DNA of 64,000 nt from Mytilus edulis (GCF_963676685.1 NC_092350.1:9715307-9779306); one strand, 5' to 3'; positions 1 through 13,050 are shown, counted from the first letter of the stretch. The notes: generated by a model from the sequence alone, not told the origin. A program made the numbers and translations.

Positions 1-2429
1 AAATAATAGTAAAGAAACATCCTGGTGAAAAAAGATTGATTGATTTTTAGTGTTACTCACCACTTTCAGCAATATTGATTATATCTTGGTGACCATTTTT
101 TTCATGGTTGAGAAAGTCAGAGTAATGGGAGAGAACCACCAAGGTGCTAAATATTTTTTGTAAATGTTTGAATATTTTATATCAAATTATTTATTTTTAA
201 TTATGGCTCTACCGTTTTGTAATTTTTGTTAGATATAGCAATGATGTGGAGTCCCAACAGGTGAATTTTTTTGGCAATGGGAGGTAATAAATCATTCCCC
301 TGTTTAACTCCTCATTCTTGAAATTTCCTCATGGTGGGAATATATAACTATTTACTTGATTTTCACATTTGTTTTTGCTTTGATATCAGATGCATACTAG
401 CTAATACAAAAACATGTATTGACTGTTATTCAGAGTTCTGTAAATAAAAAAATGTAAACAGAGGTCTAAATAATAGTTTTGAGGGTGGGAGAAATCATGG
501 GTCATTACGGGTAGAATTGATTTCGTGAAATTTTCAAGATATGTGATTAATTGAGAGTGCATCTGATATTTTTTATTTATTTCTATAAATAATGGACCAG
601 AAACTGAAAGATTGCAATTAAGATAATGATGACAGCCATCCTGGCAGCCAGGACAGCAGCTCAAAGGAAGACGGTCAATAAAATCTTCAACCAAGTCTGA
701 GGCTTAACCATGAAATTGAGAAGGCAAGTTTTTTGTAGTCAAACAATTTCTATACATTTCCTAGAAATACATGTGTATAATTGTAAAAAAGTACATATTC
801 ATCTTTCTTGCAGAAAATCATCTTTGAAGAATTTATTTACAAGTTTAATATTTTGAGATAGCAGGTACATTAACAAGAATTTCTATAACAATAAGGAGAG
901 TGAATCCTCAGATAGGAATCCACTTTCAAGGGGAGACTAGTTTAATTAACAGCAAGATTTGTTTATTCAATGGGAGACAACTCATTTTCATTATTCAAAG
1001 TAGTTGAGTGCAGAATTCAAATCATAAACCTTTGACTATTTTTGTTTGTTTTTCAATCTTTTATATAAATATTACAAAATATGTGAATGTTAAACATAAT
1101 TAGTACATGAAGTAAGAAATCAGAACAAATTGTAAAGTAATCTTTAGGTTGACATATAAACTAGTTTGTAAAATTAATAAATGTATTAATTTCTTTTTAG
1201 ATACTTTTTGTGGCATGTTTTCATGGTGTGGGAATAAGACTTGGTGGTCTAATACAGCTAATATGTAGGTAGGTACCAGTAATATTAATCCTGTTTAAAA
1301 GAAAATAATTCTATAAGTAATATTATTTGGAAATAATTTAATTTTGGATGTAACGCGTCTTCTGATTGGCTGACGTTATTTTGTTATCAGCCCATAGACA
1401 TAATTTAGTCATGTGACCGTGACGTCAGCAACGTTTTTCATGATTTTATATTGGGAGATATCATCAAAATGCGATGATTTTATGGATTTTCTGACCTAAA
1501 AGCTTTAAGAATACCTTTGGTCCAAAATGTTTAATAAACTAAAGGTGCTAAGGGTAATATTTAAATTACAAGACATAAACTATTTCTGGATCAGGGAAAG
1601 TGAATTATGCTATAAAAAGTTCTGAATTGTGAAAAATTAGGCCTTCATTGGGGCTTTTGCGAGAATTGCATACTCAACAGGTCATAACTTAGTAGTTTAT
1701 ATTGTGTGGTGCCAAACAGATGATGTGGTTATTTTGTATCAATAATGATACCAAGTGATCCTTTAAAACAATTTTGATTGACTAAGCATTTTATATTTCA
1801 GGTTAGCACCACAGCTTGTCTGTAAGGATTGAAGCTGGGAAAGGGCCATTGGAGCTGAATTTTATGGTAAGAACTAAAAACAGATTGAACTATTCATCCA
1901 AGAATATGTAAATGCACCATGGATTTTATTATGTACACATGAAGATCTAACATTTTTAAAATGTTTTCCAAATTAAAAGTTTTAATTATACCGGTAATCA
2001 TAAGGGTATATAAGAATAAAGAGAGGTTATAAGATTGCCAACTACACAACTATCAATAAGAGAATCAACTTAGTCACCATAAGACATTCAACAATGAGCA
2101 AAATCGTTATGAATTTTAATAATACAACAGGTTGAATATCACAATAGGTACTCATATTCATCATTCTAATCCCTGATGCATAACTTTGAAGGTAGATTTT
2201 TCTGAAATCGGGATTATTAATCTTGCATATTTATCCATTTATTAAAAAATCAAGAATAGATGCATGCAATAATTTCTGATTTTACAGTATCAATTTTAAA
2301 GTAAACATTAAGAGGCCCTGAATATGACAAAATGTGAAACAATTTTAAACAAGAAAACCAACGCAATGATTCATAAAAAAGAATAAACGAAAATTAAGAC
2401 ACACTTTGATTACTTTTTCGTCCTTATTT
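1..2429. other. AT-rich DNA without a recognised gene
   Basis: No convincing coding exon is seen. Bases 1-125 resemble 4125-4230 (shared GTGAAAAAAGATTGATTGATT stretch and CACTTTCAGC), so this is probably a dispersed repeat. A GC-richer patch at 620-706 could be read on + as a short basic peptide ending at TGA (about 700), but has no recognisable domain. A stretch at 1802-1865 is flanked by a good acceptor (TATTTCAG) and donor (GTAAGA) but has stops in all three frames, so at best it is a non-coding exon. Confidence 0.4.
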
Positions 2430-3565
2430 AGGTCATTTTCAAAAAATGTGGATATTTCAGTTGTGAAATAACAATAAAAAAAATATTCAATTTTCAACTT
2501 TAATATATGAAATTGAATAGTTTAATAACAATACAACCTGAAATAAAAATATGCAATCTTAAATGCTACTACAAAAATATTTTAAAAAATAACATAGAAA
2601 CAAGTATGGGACATATGTCAACTACATAACGGATTTAGTTTCGGTCCCTAATTTTTTTTTAATAATATTTACATTTTGCTTGATATATATTAACATAAAA
2701 ATCATCACACTTTTTTCAAAACAGTTAACATGGTTAAAATAACACTTTTTAGAAACATATTTTAAAGTGAATTTAATTCAGCATTGTCAACTACATAACG
2801 CTTTTTGTCAACTACATAACGATTCACTGCGTTATGTAGTTGACCTATTTGTGGTTTTTGGATGTTTTTCTTGACCCTAATACTACCAGATAAATGGTTT
2901 TTATTGAATTAGAGTCAGTATTATAGACTTTGAATGATTTATGTAAAAAAAAATATTTATGCCAAAATTTATCAATGTTTTTGCCGTTACAAAGTTGACA
3001 TAGAATAAAATTACGGAGTAATTTGTACTCACCAAAACTAATCTATAATGAAATGAATCAATGATGTCATCCTGTAACTTTAAGCACGTCATCAGAGGAT
3101 GAAGAGTAAGTAGAGAACACTTCCTTAGTTACAAGGGATATAATCAGTTGTTTATTGGCAACATTATTTCATGTGTGTTATGTAGTTGACATTTTTTTAA
3201 GTACGAAATGAAAAGTAAAAAAAAATGCTAATAAAATCTAATAATTCCCTGTATTTGTGTATACATACCTGCAGTGACACCTATATATTTATAATAACAA
3301 AAGAAAAATAATAATTTCCGCTGGGTATTAAAACCAGCATTTAAAAAAGACTAGTTTTTCAATTTCGTACAAGCAATTTTGGGGTTTTTGGACCCTTTGA
3401 AACCCACTGGAAGCAATTTCTGTAGCTAAATTTCATATTGAATTTGCTGGAACTTGTTACACACACCAAAAACTAAATGGTGTATCTAAAAATTGGATAA
3501 AAATATTTACACTTTTTTAGAAATATTGATTCTACAAGAAAATCCACATTTTTTGAAAAAGGCCC
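2430..3565. mobile_element. Non-autonomous TIR element A1 with clustered GTCAACTAC words
   Basis: Imperfect inverted ends lie at 2431-2456 and 3540-3565; the shared core is TTTTCAAAAAATGTGGAT. The interior carries the 15-base word GTCAACTACATAACG at 2617, 2786 and 2807 and its reverse complement at 2830-2844 and 3176-3190. There is no transposase-like ORF. The ends and the word resemble those of the element at 33345-34681, so I group them as one family. ATTT flanks both ends and may be a short target duplication. The superfamily is unknown. Confidence 0.6.
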
Positions 3566-6029
3566 ATTTGCTAATAATTGTATCAGATGATGTTTAAATT
3601 TTTTATATAGGTTTGATCATTTGTTTAAGAATGTTTATTTCTTTTACAGGAAACTCTGGCTGCTGCATACATTGATTATGTGATAGTGAAGAATGTTATT
3701 CAGAAATTTTTTGTATATGTTTCAAAAAATGTAATTTTTTACACACAAAAAAAATGTGTAAAGATTCTCCATTTTCAACTAGATTGGAGGCTTGTATTTA
3801 AAATTTCAAAATTACTCTTACTGTTTCATAATTTAGATCTTATTTGTTATTCCCCACCCCCTGAAACTGTATTTCATTTTTACTTTGAAAATGAAATGAA
3901 ATGAAACAGACCAATTTTACTTGTAAACTTAATAATGGTCTGTTCAGTCCAAAGGCTTCCAGTCAGTTCAGAATGGAGAATCTAAAAACAAAAAAAGAAA
4001 GAAAAACAAAATGTATTGTGTTTTTGGAGTTTCCTGAATTGTTAGATATTTTTACAACTTTTTGTTATTTTTTTGCAGTGCTTTTAGATAAACAAATTAA
4101 AATTATTTCACAATAAGCAGAGTAAAGGAACATATTGGTGAAAAAAGATTGATTGATTGAATTTTGGTGTATAATGCCACTTTCAGCCCAATTTGTAATA
4201 TCTTGATGGCCATTTTTTATGGGTTGGAAAAGTAACAGTAAAATCTTGTTATACCAAGCCTTAATTTGATTGGGTTTGTTCAGAACTAAAAAAAAAATAC
4301 TTTCACATGCAGATATTTATTTTCATAATGAGATCTGACTTTTTTTATGCTTTTAACTCTGTTAAATTCATAAACATTCTATTTCACCCTTCAACTATTG
4401 ATGCAGTCCTTGGAAGATTGATCAAATTGTTAGATTTGTGGATGCAAGTCGAGAATCTGCTCTAAATAAATTTATGTTGATATCAGCTGAAATAACCTAT
4501 CCTTCAATATGAGTAATTAGATATAAAAAAAGAAAAAATCCATTCTTTGATTAGAGAACCTTTAGAAGTTATAAAAAATAGTACACAATGTTGGCAGAGA
4601 CTGAAGATTATTTGAAAGTATAGGGGAAAGTCCCATTTAATCTTGATAATTGTGGGTTAAAGTTGTAGATGGATGAGCAAACATATCATACACTGAATTA
4701 CTATACCACATTCTGGCCCAAGGCATAAATCAGGCTATAAAATATTAACTGACCACTAGACTTATCTCCCTTCCTGGGTTCCATAAATAAATATCAAAAT
4801 ATACTACTTAATTTTAAAAACAAATAGCTTAGAAATTTGGAAGGAGTAAAGAAACTATATAGTTTAAAATAGCTTGAGGTTAAAAATGTGAATGAATGAA
4901 ATGTAATCGGTTCACTTGAGGATCCAGAAATTTTCATAAAGGAAAAAAAAGGGGGTGCTCACCGATTGTTAGAGGGGCCTCCTCCAGTGGTACTTCAGTG
5001 ATTTCCTAAATAATCAACCAAATTTGTCCCACCTCTGCTATTTCATTGGTAATCTAATCATTTTTGCACCAATCAAGATATTTAGTTTGTTTTAATTACC
5101 CAGTAAATAAGTTGAGTAATTCTCAAAAAATAATTTGTACATGCATGTTTTGATATTTTTATATTATAGCTTTTACCACAGTTTTACTTTTTATAAGAAT
5201 TGTATTGTTTTTGGATGTCATTTTAAAAGTTGAGACAAACTGAGGATTCTTATTTTATATGGAATTCTATTATTTATTTATAAGTTAAGTAAGGACTAGA
5301 TTGCCTTTAGTTTATATATTAAACAAAGAATAGTCACTAAATGATTACAAAATGTACTACATGTATCAAAAAATTTACATGATTTTATTTTAATTCATAA
5401 ACTTTTATACGTAATAATATAGACAAAGAAATTACATTAGGATTATTTCCCCTATAATAAAAACAACTAGGAAAATAGATAGTATCCTCAGTACTGTCAT
5501 TTATTTTGCATTATTGTAATATTTTTCTACTGATACCAAACCCATGATGCAGATCCTTTTCCTCCTTTTTATTTAAAGATAATTTACAACCGTGATCAAA
5601 AGCATATCACAAGTAACTGTTTGTTTGATATTTACACACATCTTTAAAGAAGCAGAATGTGTTTGGTTTCATTTGGTTATTTTGTATCATGTAGGATCAT
5701 AACTAATTGGTAATTAAAATTTATTTGGAAAATCATCTTATCTTATATTGTATCTGGATGACAAGTAAAGGGGGAAGAGGTTTCTGTGATCGAGGGGATG
5801 ACACATTGACATCTATCATCATCATTGGCTTGGCATTGTATCATCAGCAGAACTTAGGGATACTTAACAGGGTTGTCTTTTTTAAAACTTTATTGTCCAA
5901 ACTTTAAAGGTGCTGGATAGCTCCATATTTGTATGAAGATGCCAAATGGTCTTTTTATTTGACTAGTTACACCATTTTTATGTGTAATATGGACAACTAT
6001 ATTTGGTACAAATGTATATGGATTCATTG
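3566..6029. other. AT-rich intergenic DNA, no gene recognised
   Basis: An acceptor-like tract (TTTCTTTTACAG, about 3650) precedes a short open stretch, but no domain or continuing exon is seen. Bases 4915-5010 contain a decayed GGATCC...GGGGGTGC fragment of the MITE family seen intact at 23052 and 29107. Nothing else could be assigned. Confidence 0.35.
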
Positions 6030-6290
6030 CTAGGTATACATATAAAAAAGAAGTGGTGTGATTCCTAATTAGACAACTCTTCACAAGAGACCAAATGACA
6101 CAACTAAGGAGTCTTTTATACAATAACATCAGAGTGTTCGCCTCAAGTTGGAACTCTGGCATGTTAAAACCTAAAGACTCAAAAATTGGTATTTGCTGCT
6201 GCTCTTCTTGTGGATTGCACAAAGCAGGGTTAATATTCATGTACCTATCCTGAATATGCATTTAATTGCCACAGGACTTTTAACAGCTGT
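6030..6290 (-). repeat. Fragment of mussel-type interspersed repeats
   Basis: Contains the reverse complement of the GAGACAACTC...CACCA-type sequence found at 11380-11420, 19870-19915 and 20563-20605, followed by a 'CAGGGTTAATATTCATG...ATGCAT' segment also seen at 17365-17440. The open frame here (about 120 codons on -) has no protein-like features and is treated as a by-product of the repeat. Confidence 0.5.
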
Positions 6291-6429
6291 CCATCATTAC
6301 CATCATGAGAGATCGCCTAGCCTTACAGTCATGGTTCAGTGATTAATGTTCAGTTTTGGGATTAGGTATTTGTTTCTCTGAAACTAAGTAATTCATTATG
6401 TTTATTCAATGAATAGAATAATTGTAAGG

Positions 6430-7453
6430 TTCACACATCTATCTAACAAGGTTCATCTGACCTTGACCTTATTTTCATGGATATTTTAGTCCATAGTTGG
6501 TTTTTTTTGTTGAGCCTGCGACTTTTGTCACAAAAAGCTCGACATAGGGATAGTGATCTGGTGGCGTCAGCGGTGTTAGCTAACTTCTTAAAAGCTTTAT
6601 ATTTTAGAAGGTTGAAGACCTGGATGCTTCATACTTTGTATATAGATGCCTCATGTTACGAAGTTTCCGTCAGTCACATGTCCAATGTCCTTGACCTCAT
6701 TTTCATGGTTCAGTGACTACTTGAAAAAAAAGTTAAAATTTTTTGTAATGTTAAATTCTCACTTATTATTAGTAATAGGATAACTATATTTTGTATGTAC
6801 GTACCTTGCAAGGTCCTCATGCCCATCGACAGTTTTCACTTGACCTCGACCTCATTTCATGGATCACTGAACAAGGTTAAGGATTGGTGGTCAAGTCCAT
6901 ATCTTAGATATTATAAGCAATAGGTGTTGTATATTCGATATATGGAAGGACTATAAGGTGTACATGTCCAACTGGCAGTGTCATCTGACCTTGACCTCAT
7001 TTTCATGGTTCAGTGGTTATAGTTAAGTTTTTGTATTTTGGTCTGTTTTACTTATATTGTATGCAATAGGTCTACTATATTTGTTGTATGGAATAATTGT
7101 AAGGTGTACATGTCTAGCGTGCAGGTGTCATCTGACCTTGACCTCAGTTTCATGGTTCAGTGGTCAAAGTTAAGTTTTTGTGTTTATGTCTTTTTTTCTA
7201 ACACTATATGCAATAGGTCAACTATATTTGGTCAGTCACATAGGTTTTATTTGACCTTGACCTAATTTTCACGGTTCATTGCTCAGTGTTTAGTTTTTTT
7301 GTGTTTTGGTGTGTTTTTTTTAAACTATAGAAATAGGTCAACTATATTTGTTGTATGGAAGAATTGTTAGCTGTACATGTCTGCCTGGCATGGTTCATTT
7401 GACCTTGATCTCATTTTCATGGTTCATTGGTCAATGTAATTTTCTTGGTTAAT
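6430..7453 (+). repeat. Interspersed TGACCTTGACCTCATTTTCATGG repeat, left part
   Basis: A roughly 130-150 bp module recurs here (about 6455, 6690, 6840, 6985, 7130, 7250, 7400): a TGACCTTGACC phrase, CATGGTTCAGTG, then 'AATAGGTCAACTATATTTG'. The start (TTGAGCCTGCGACTTTTG...AAAGCTCGACATAGG) recurs at 22955. The same repeat continues at 9475-9760, showing that the element at 7454-9474 was inserted into it. This is a family common in mussel DNA (from memory). Confidence 0.7.
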
Positions 7454-9474
7454 GGTCCGACACCACAATTGTCGTCCCTTGGAAAGTAGTGATTTGGTCC
7501 AGCTGAAAAAAGTTGAAAATTAGCACTTCGGAAGCTGTCAAAAGATTTCAAGAGGCCCTAAACATAAAATTGTCCATATTTTGAGTTAGAGCCGATGAAG
7601 TTTTCTATAATTTTGATATAATTTGTCCCAAAAGTAGTACAACACACTGTAAAAGTTTCTTTGAGAAAGCGCAGGTGGGATTTTTTTTATTTTCATTTAT
7701 GTTCTAAAAAGAAATGCACTACGAAATAATTGTGTTCTCGGACCTAAGAGGTGAAATCTGTAAATATAGAATCTGTACTTTGGCAACTTCCCTAAATGTT
7801 TTGATGGTGTCAATTTGTCAAATAGCATGAAACTAAAGGATTTAAACTTTAGTTTTATAGAATTTCTGCAAAAATGACCAATTTTTGCATTTTATGGTCA
7901 AAATAGACATTTATAGCTTTTTCAATATTGATGCATAAATGGCATCCTGACTTTCTATTTGACAGGTTTTCATGTGTCAATATTTGTGTTTCTATGCCTT
8001 TATCTAGTTCTTTTACTTATTTATGAACTCTGAATCTACAGAAAAGAAGATTATCTCAAACAATATGTGCAAAATGTGTTGTATAAATGACCCTTGTCTA
8101 ACGCCCTGTTTGGATGAAGTAAAAAGTGGGGAGCTTGGTACATAAAATTTGAAGTCCATAATAAAGACCTCACTAAATTTGTATCAAAAGCACTTTACAA
8201 TGTCTATTGTACCTGTTCCATTTCACATAATATCTTTCTGTTCTTCTGTAGGATAGCAAGTGATTTAAATATAAGCCTGTTGAGAATCAATTGCATGCAA
8301 GTTTTTCCCTAAAAAGGCAAAAATCTTTGTATCAGACCATACTGTTTGTAAGAAAAGTTAATTGCAAGAGTCTTTTTGTGCTCAGATTTGTTGTATCATG
8401 TCACATGAGTATAGAAGTTATAAAAAAGACACAAATTTTTATTTCTTATAGCCTCAGTATGCATTTTTTAATGTAAATATATGGCACCGCCTAAATTTAC
8501 CCTAAATTTTTTCCAGTCTTACTTGGCCTAAGACCCTTTTAAACTAATATGATATGTTATTAGTAACTTTTCTTTCCATTTAAAGTACTTTTAATACATA
8601 TGTAAGGATCATTTATAACCAAAAAGCTTCACAAATAAAATTGATGGAAAATATTACATCTTCATGTAAGGCCCCCCTTCATTGAAAAACCTCAATTTTT
8701 AGGCGCAGGATCATATAAATTTTACTTTTGAATAATTATGCCAAGTCTGATAAATCAAATGAGTACTCTATTGCTTTTAGTACAGGATAAGTTATATATT
8801 AAGGCATTTAAAAAGTATTTTTTTGCAATATTTTAATTTTAAAAGCCCCAAATGTTGATAATTGAAATTTTTCAATTTTAACGTCAAAATTTTACGCGCA
8901 AAGATGAGTATAGAACTTAACTTATTGTCTATAATATACATCCTATTGTCATGAAACTTTGTAAGCAGTGTTATAATTTATTAAGCTTTGGTCATACCAA
9001 GTTTTTTTTAAATTTGTCAACTCTTTCTATCCTATTAGGTCCGAGACCACAATTGTCGTCCCTTGATTTTCATAGTCTCTAGTGTTGACAGTGGGTTACT
9101 TGCCATTAATTTTTATACCCCTTTCAAATTTATTTCTCCATGTTTAATGCCTCAAATTGCAAGTAGGGGGGTGAAATTACACTGTAAAAAGATTTGGGTC
9201 CAGAATTTTAAAGGAAAGTAGTGATTTGGTCCAGCTGAAAAAGGTTGAAAATTAGCACTTCGGAAGCTGTCAAAAGATTTCAAGAGGCCCTAAACATAAA
9301 ATTGTCCATATTTTGAGTTAGAGCCGATGAAGTTTTCTATAATTTGATATAATTTGTCCCAAAAGTAGTACAACACATTGTAAAAGTTTCTTTGAGAAAG
9401 CGCAGGTGGGATTTTTTTTATTTTCATTTATGTTCTAAAAGAAATGCACTACGAAATAATTGTGTTCTCGGACC
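7454..9474. mobile_element. Composite element with direct terminal copies of a GGTCCGA MITE
   Basis: Two copies of one MITE lie in the same orientation at 7454-7744 and 9038-9474. Each starts GGTCCGA(G/C)ACCACAATTG and ends CAATTaTTGTGTTCTCGGACC-like, so each is itself bounded by imperfect inverted ends. The first lacks about 150 bp present in the second. They flank 1.29 kb of AT-rich DNA with no ORF above about 60 codons. The whole unit is flanked by TAAT (7450-7453 and 9475-9478), and the host repeat reads through cleanly when it is removed. Confidence 0.65.
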
Positions 9475-9760
9475 TAATGTTAAGTTTATATGACAGTTGT
9501 AACAAAGCTTTATATTTTAGGACTATCAACATACTATTAATGATTGGTAAAGAAGGCGAGACATTTCAGCGTGTGCACCCTCTTAGAATTAAAAAAAAGT
9601 TATAAAAGATATTCACAAATAGGTTAACTGTATTTGGTATACAGAATGATTGAAGTTAACGTGTTTGTCTGATGAGGTACATCTGACCTTGACCTTATTT
9701 TCATGTTTTTTGGTCTGCATTGACTTTTCATGACACGGTTCCAATTAACTAATGTATCAG
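9475..9760 (+). repeat. Interspersed TGACCTTGACC repeat, right part
   Basis: Continues the repeat interrupted at 7453: TAATGTTAAGTTTATATGACAG matches 32910-32930 of another copy, followed by AGACATTTCAG and one more TGACCTTGACC module at about 9680. Confidence 0.6.
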
Positions 9761-11055
9761 ATTATTGTAAGGTGGTTTATCAAAAATTTCTGTTATTTTC
9801 ATAGGTCATTGCAATTGATAATGTTGCCTGTTGTAAACCCTATTTCTTTTTAAAGACTTTCAACTATCAGACAGATGCCAAGTGACCAAGAAGAGCTCGG
9901 TTGGCCCTTATGGCCTTGTGAGATAAACAGTACAGATCAGAGAGTACTCACAGTTTAAGTGACAAAACAATTAATAAAAAAATTATGTATCTAAGACTAA
10001 AATATCAATCGGTACACATTCAACATCCAAAGAATTAAATATAAAGACACCATTACCAGTCATAGAAAAATATGACCTTGTTGCACAGCCAAAATATAGG
10101 TACCTACAGATTGTAGTACCCTGAAAGAACATAATGTGTTATATTTTATATGGTTTTAATTTACTAATAAAAAAATCAATACTTATACCAACAAAATCAT
10201 TATCCAAAGATTAAACTACTGTGTTGAATAGGTAAACCTTTTAGATTTTTTTATTCAAATTGTATTTAAATTTCCAGGCTTGATTAACAACATCAATGTA
10301 AAATTTAGGATGTTCCATTTTATTTGAAATAAGTTTTCTACAGGACCAGTAATAAAACTTGCACACCAAATATTTGTATTTATGAGTTAACTGCAATTTC
10401 ATTCATGTTGACATATTTGTAGATCTTATTCTGATCGTTTTCCTTTTTAGAATAATTTTCTTCAGAAATAGCTGTTTTTTTGATTTCCGGACTGTGCGTC
10501 CATTAGTTCGCTCATCTGCCAGTCTGTCCCACTTTAGGTTTAAGTTTTTGGTCAAGGTAGTGTTTGAATGATGAAGTTGAAGTCCAATCAACTTGAAACT
10601 TATTACCACGACAGTGCAAGTGGGGCATCCCTTTTGCTATTCCTTTGGTTTTTGTTCACTTATAATTTTGATATTGATGGCAAAGAATAAACAAGTAAAA
10701 CTATGAGCTACTGCTCACTCAGTCTGATGATACCCCTGCTGTGACTGCATTATATCAATAGTATAAAAAGATGTAATTGTTTGGTAAACAGGAAGTTGTT
10801 GATTGATGAATCTGAAAACGCATCACAGGATATAGCTGACTCATTAAACCTTGAACCCAAATTTCAGAAATCATTGTAATTTGGTTCCTGAGAAAGATGG
10901 GACAAAAAATATCCATGGAACCAAGGGTGGACAGATGGACCCGACCTTTTTAAAATACTTACTATGGTCTAATCATTTATAGCTTGTTAAGTCTTTGGAG
11001 TGATTTAGAGATGAATACTATTTTCCATTTTAGACTACATGTTGACCTCTACATT
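9761..11055. other. Intergenic DNA with a bivalve repeat fragment
   Basis: Bases 10440-10625 hold a decayed copy of the GCCCCAC...GTCCGT...'AGTTTTTGGTCAAGGTAG' repeat seen better at 13300-13500 (shared AAGTTGAAGTC...ATCAACTTGAAACTTA). The remainder is AT-rich with no recognised gene. Confidence 0.4.
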
Positions 11056-11425
11056 TTTTCATTTTAAACTTTTATTTGCTGCCTCATTCATGTCCAACCT
11101 TTTGCCTTACTCATACTTTCTGATTAATTTTTAACCCTGCCACATTCTGTATGTGCCTGTCCGAAGTCAAGAGTGTAATTCAGTGGTTGTTGTATGTTGT
11201 TGTGTAGTATATTTGTTTTTCATTCATAATTTTGTACATATTAAGATTAGGCGGCAAGTTTTCTCGTTTAAATCAGTTTTACATTTGTCATTTCTGGGCT
11301 GACTTTGGGGTATGGGATTTGCTCATTGTTAAAGGCCATTCAGTGACCTATAGTTGTTAATTTGTGTCCTTTAGTGACTCTGGTGGAGAGTTGTCTCATT
11401 GACAATCGTACCACATCTTCTTAAT
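11056..11425 (+). repeat. Mussel-type interspersed repeat
   Basis: Shares the series CTGTCC(G/A)AAGTC, TTTTCTCGTTT, ACATTTGTC, GGTATGGG, CTCAT(T)GTTAAAGGCC, AGAGTTGTCTCATTG and ACCACATCTTC with 19500-19916, and its first part with 34990-35245. No coding potential. The position just downstream of the TSP1 gene's poly(A) signal appears incidental. Confidence 0.6.
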
Positions 11426-11551
11426 GTTATATGTCAGATTTCCATAATTTGTTGCAGCTAGAAGTTGTAGCTATGTCACTGGAAATGCTAAATCATTTTT
11501 ACATTTTCTTAAAAAATTAGAACTGACACAAGGTTGATATTGAAAGTTTTT

Positions 11552-11557
11552 TTTATT
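11552..11557 (-). terminator. Poly(A) signal of the TSP1-repeat gene
   Basis: TTTATT on + is AATAAA on -, about 80 bases downstream of the TGA stop at 11635-11637, followed by an A-rich run. Spacing suits a short 3' UTR. Confidence 0.5.
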
Positions 11558-11634
11558 CATTCAACTTTTAAAATCAATGTCATTAAACTAAATGCTAAAA
11601 AGGATTATAATAGTCCTTGGTCATTTTTTGCTGG

Positions 11635-12691
11635 TCAGGTGCAATTGTTGCAAGCTTCTTGATCCTCTACTGAACTAGTGCAGTGTATTCCCCCATGTTG
11701 AGGAGCTGGAGTATTACATGACCTTTTCCTTTCTCTATAACCTTGACAACCAGAATTGACGATACATGATGACCATTGTCCCCAATCACTAAATTTTTCA
11801 TTGACAGCTGTCAAGAAAAAAGCAATTATTTATTTGTGTTGTATGTTAACAAATATAATCCACAATATGGTTCCTGTATCTTTTGCTCATGGTTTATTTA
11901 AACATTATTTTTAAATGTCTGGCAACATTTTCAATTTCTTTCAAGTGATAAAAAAAACCCTCTTTAAACAAGAAGTCTAGCTAACATGTCTAAAAGAACA
12001 AAACTTTTATTTCCATCTATGAACATATTTTCTTAAGTGGTATGACACATTTTTATATTTCAATATACTTACGACAAGGATGCTCATTACAACTGACAGA
12101 ATTCACACCATCTCCAACACAGTCAGTGCTGCCATTTGCAGTGGCAGGATTATTACAACTTCTGTACTGAGATTGCTTTCCACCTGTAACATTGAATAAA
12201 TATTAAGTAGACAAGTATGAATTTAGAGTAGACAATGAAGCCAGCCTTGGGTTGCAGGGTGTTTTTTAGCTGTGGTGACCTTGGGCTGTTTTCTGCAGTG
12301 CAAAAATCATTATGGTAAATATGTTCAGTCAAGTAACTAACAAAACTGATTTATCTTACTCTGGTTTGTTCATAGATCATATATATATCATGGTAAAGTT
12401 GTTATGCAAATTTGGTTTACCATGTATAAATGTACAATATTTGACACCTTGCTTTACAAGAACAAAGTGATTAGAATTATGATGAAAAATTAATTATTCT
12501 ATTAATACTTTCTTTTCAACTTCAACAAGCTATGTTCAATATGATTTTCTGATCTCAAATAATTTCTATCATAAGAAGCTATCAATACCTCCACATGTGA
12601 CGGAACATTCTTTAAATGCTGACCAGCTTGACCAACCACCATTTACAGGTATTCTGGATGTGAATGGAAGCTGAGATCCTGCACCCCAACC
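11635..12691 (-). CDS. Thrombospondin type-1 repeat protein, last three exons
   Basis: Exons on - are 12691-12589 (103 nt, starts in phase 0), 12183-12073 (111 nt) and 11807-11635 (173 nt, ends TGA). Acceptors read ...TTTACAG, ...GTTACAG and ...TTGACAG; donors GTATTG and GTAAGT. Reading frame is preserved through both introns. The product has two TSP1 repeats. The first starts GGWSSWSAFKECSVTCGGG and ends SCNEHPC; the second starts FSDWGQWSSCIVNSGCQG and ends ACNNC. Both have the W-x-x-W and paired-cysteine pattern that forms the disulphide-linked three-strand fold. Such repeats occur in secreted or cell-surface adhesion, matrix and immune proteins, so extracellular location is inferred. The 5' exons and any signal peptide lie upstream (above 12691) and were not found. 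In molluscs this could be a matrix or haemocyte protein, but I cannot name it. Confidence 0.85.
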
Positions 12692-13050
12692 CTGTAAACA
12701 AATACAAATGTAAAAATAATTAGGTAATGTGTCTCTTTAGCCTTCTGTGTAGCGGTTTGTTGAATGTTGTGTGTCTTTTAAAGATATTATTAAACCATCA
12801 GAATTTGTTAAAAATTGTCTTTTCAGGGCATTAATTCATCATTTTGCTGTGTATAGTTTTACTTCTATCTATAAGAATTTTATTTGAATATCTAAAAAAA
12901 ATTGCTAATTTTGGTCAAATCTGAATTTAGGGCAACAACCTCTAACAAGTTGTAGTCTTTTTTTGATATTTTTGATTTGCTGATCATTTTGTTGCATATA
13001 GTTTATAGCTATCTATCATAGTTTTTCAAATGACTCTGCAAAATCCTAAA
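12692..13050. other. Upstream intron or intergenic DNA of the TSP1 gene
   Basis: AT-rich, with no exon of the TSP1 gene found on -. It probably belongs to the intron before the exon ending at 12691, because that exon begins in phase 0 behind an acceptor and has no start codon. Confidence 0.4.

Noticed and set aside
1802..1865. Possible small exon between TATTTCAG and GTAAGA
   Set aside because: Stops in all three frames and no linked exon; could only be non-coding, and no supporting feature was found.
5890..6261. 123-codon - strand frame
   Set aside because: Lies in a multi-copy interspersed repeat and has no protein-like pattern; equivalent copies elsewhere are not open.
7454..9474. The pair of direct repeats as LTRs of a retrotransposon
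   Set aside because: The repeats do not begin TG or end CA, each has its own inverted ends, the interior has no gag/pol trace or primer-binding site, and the flank is 4 bp TAAT.
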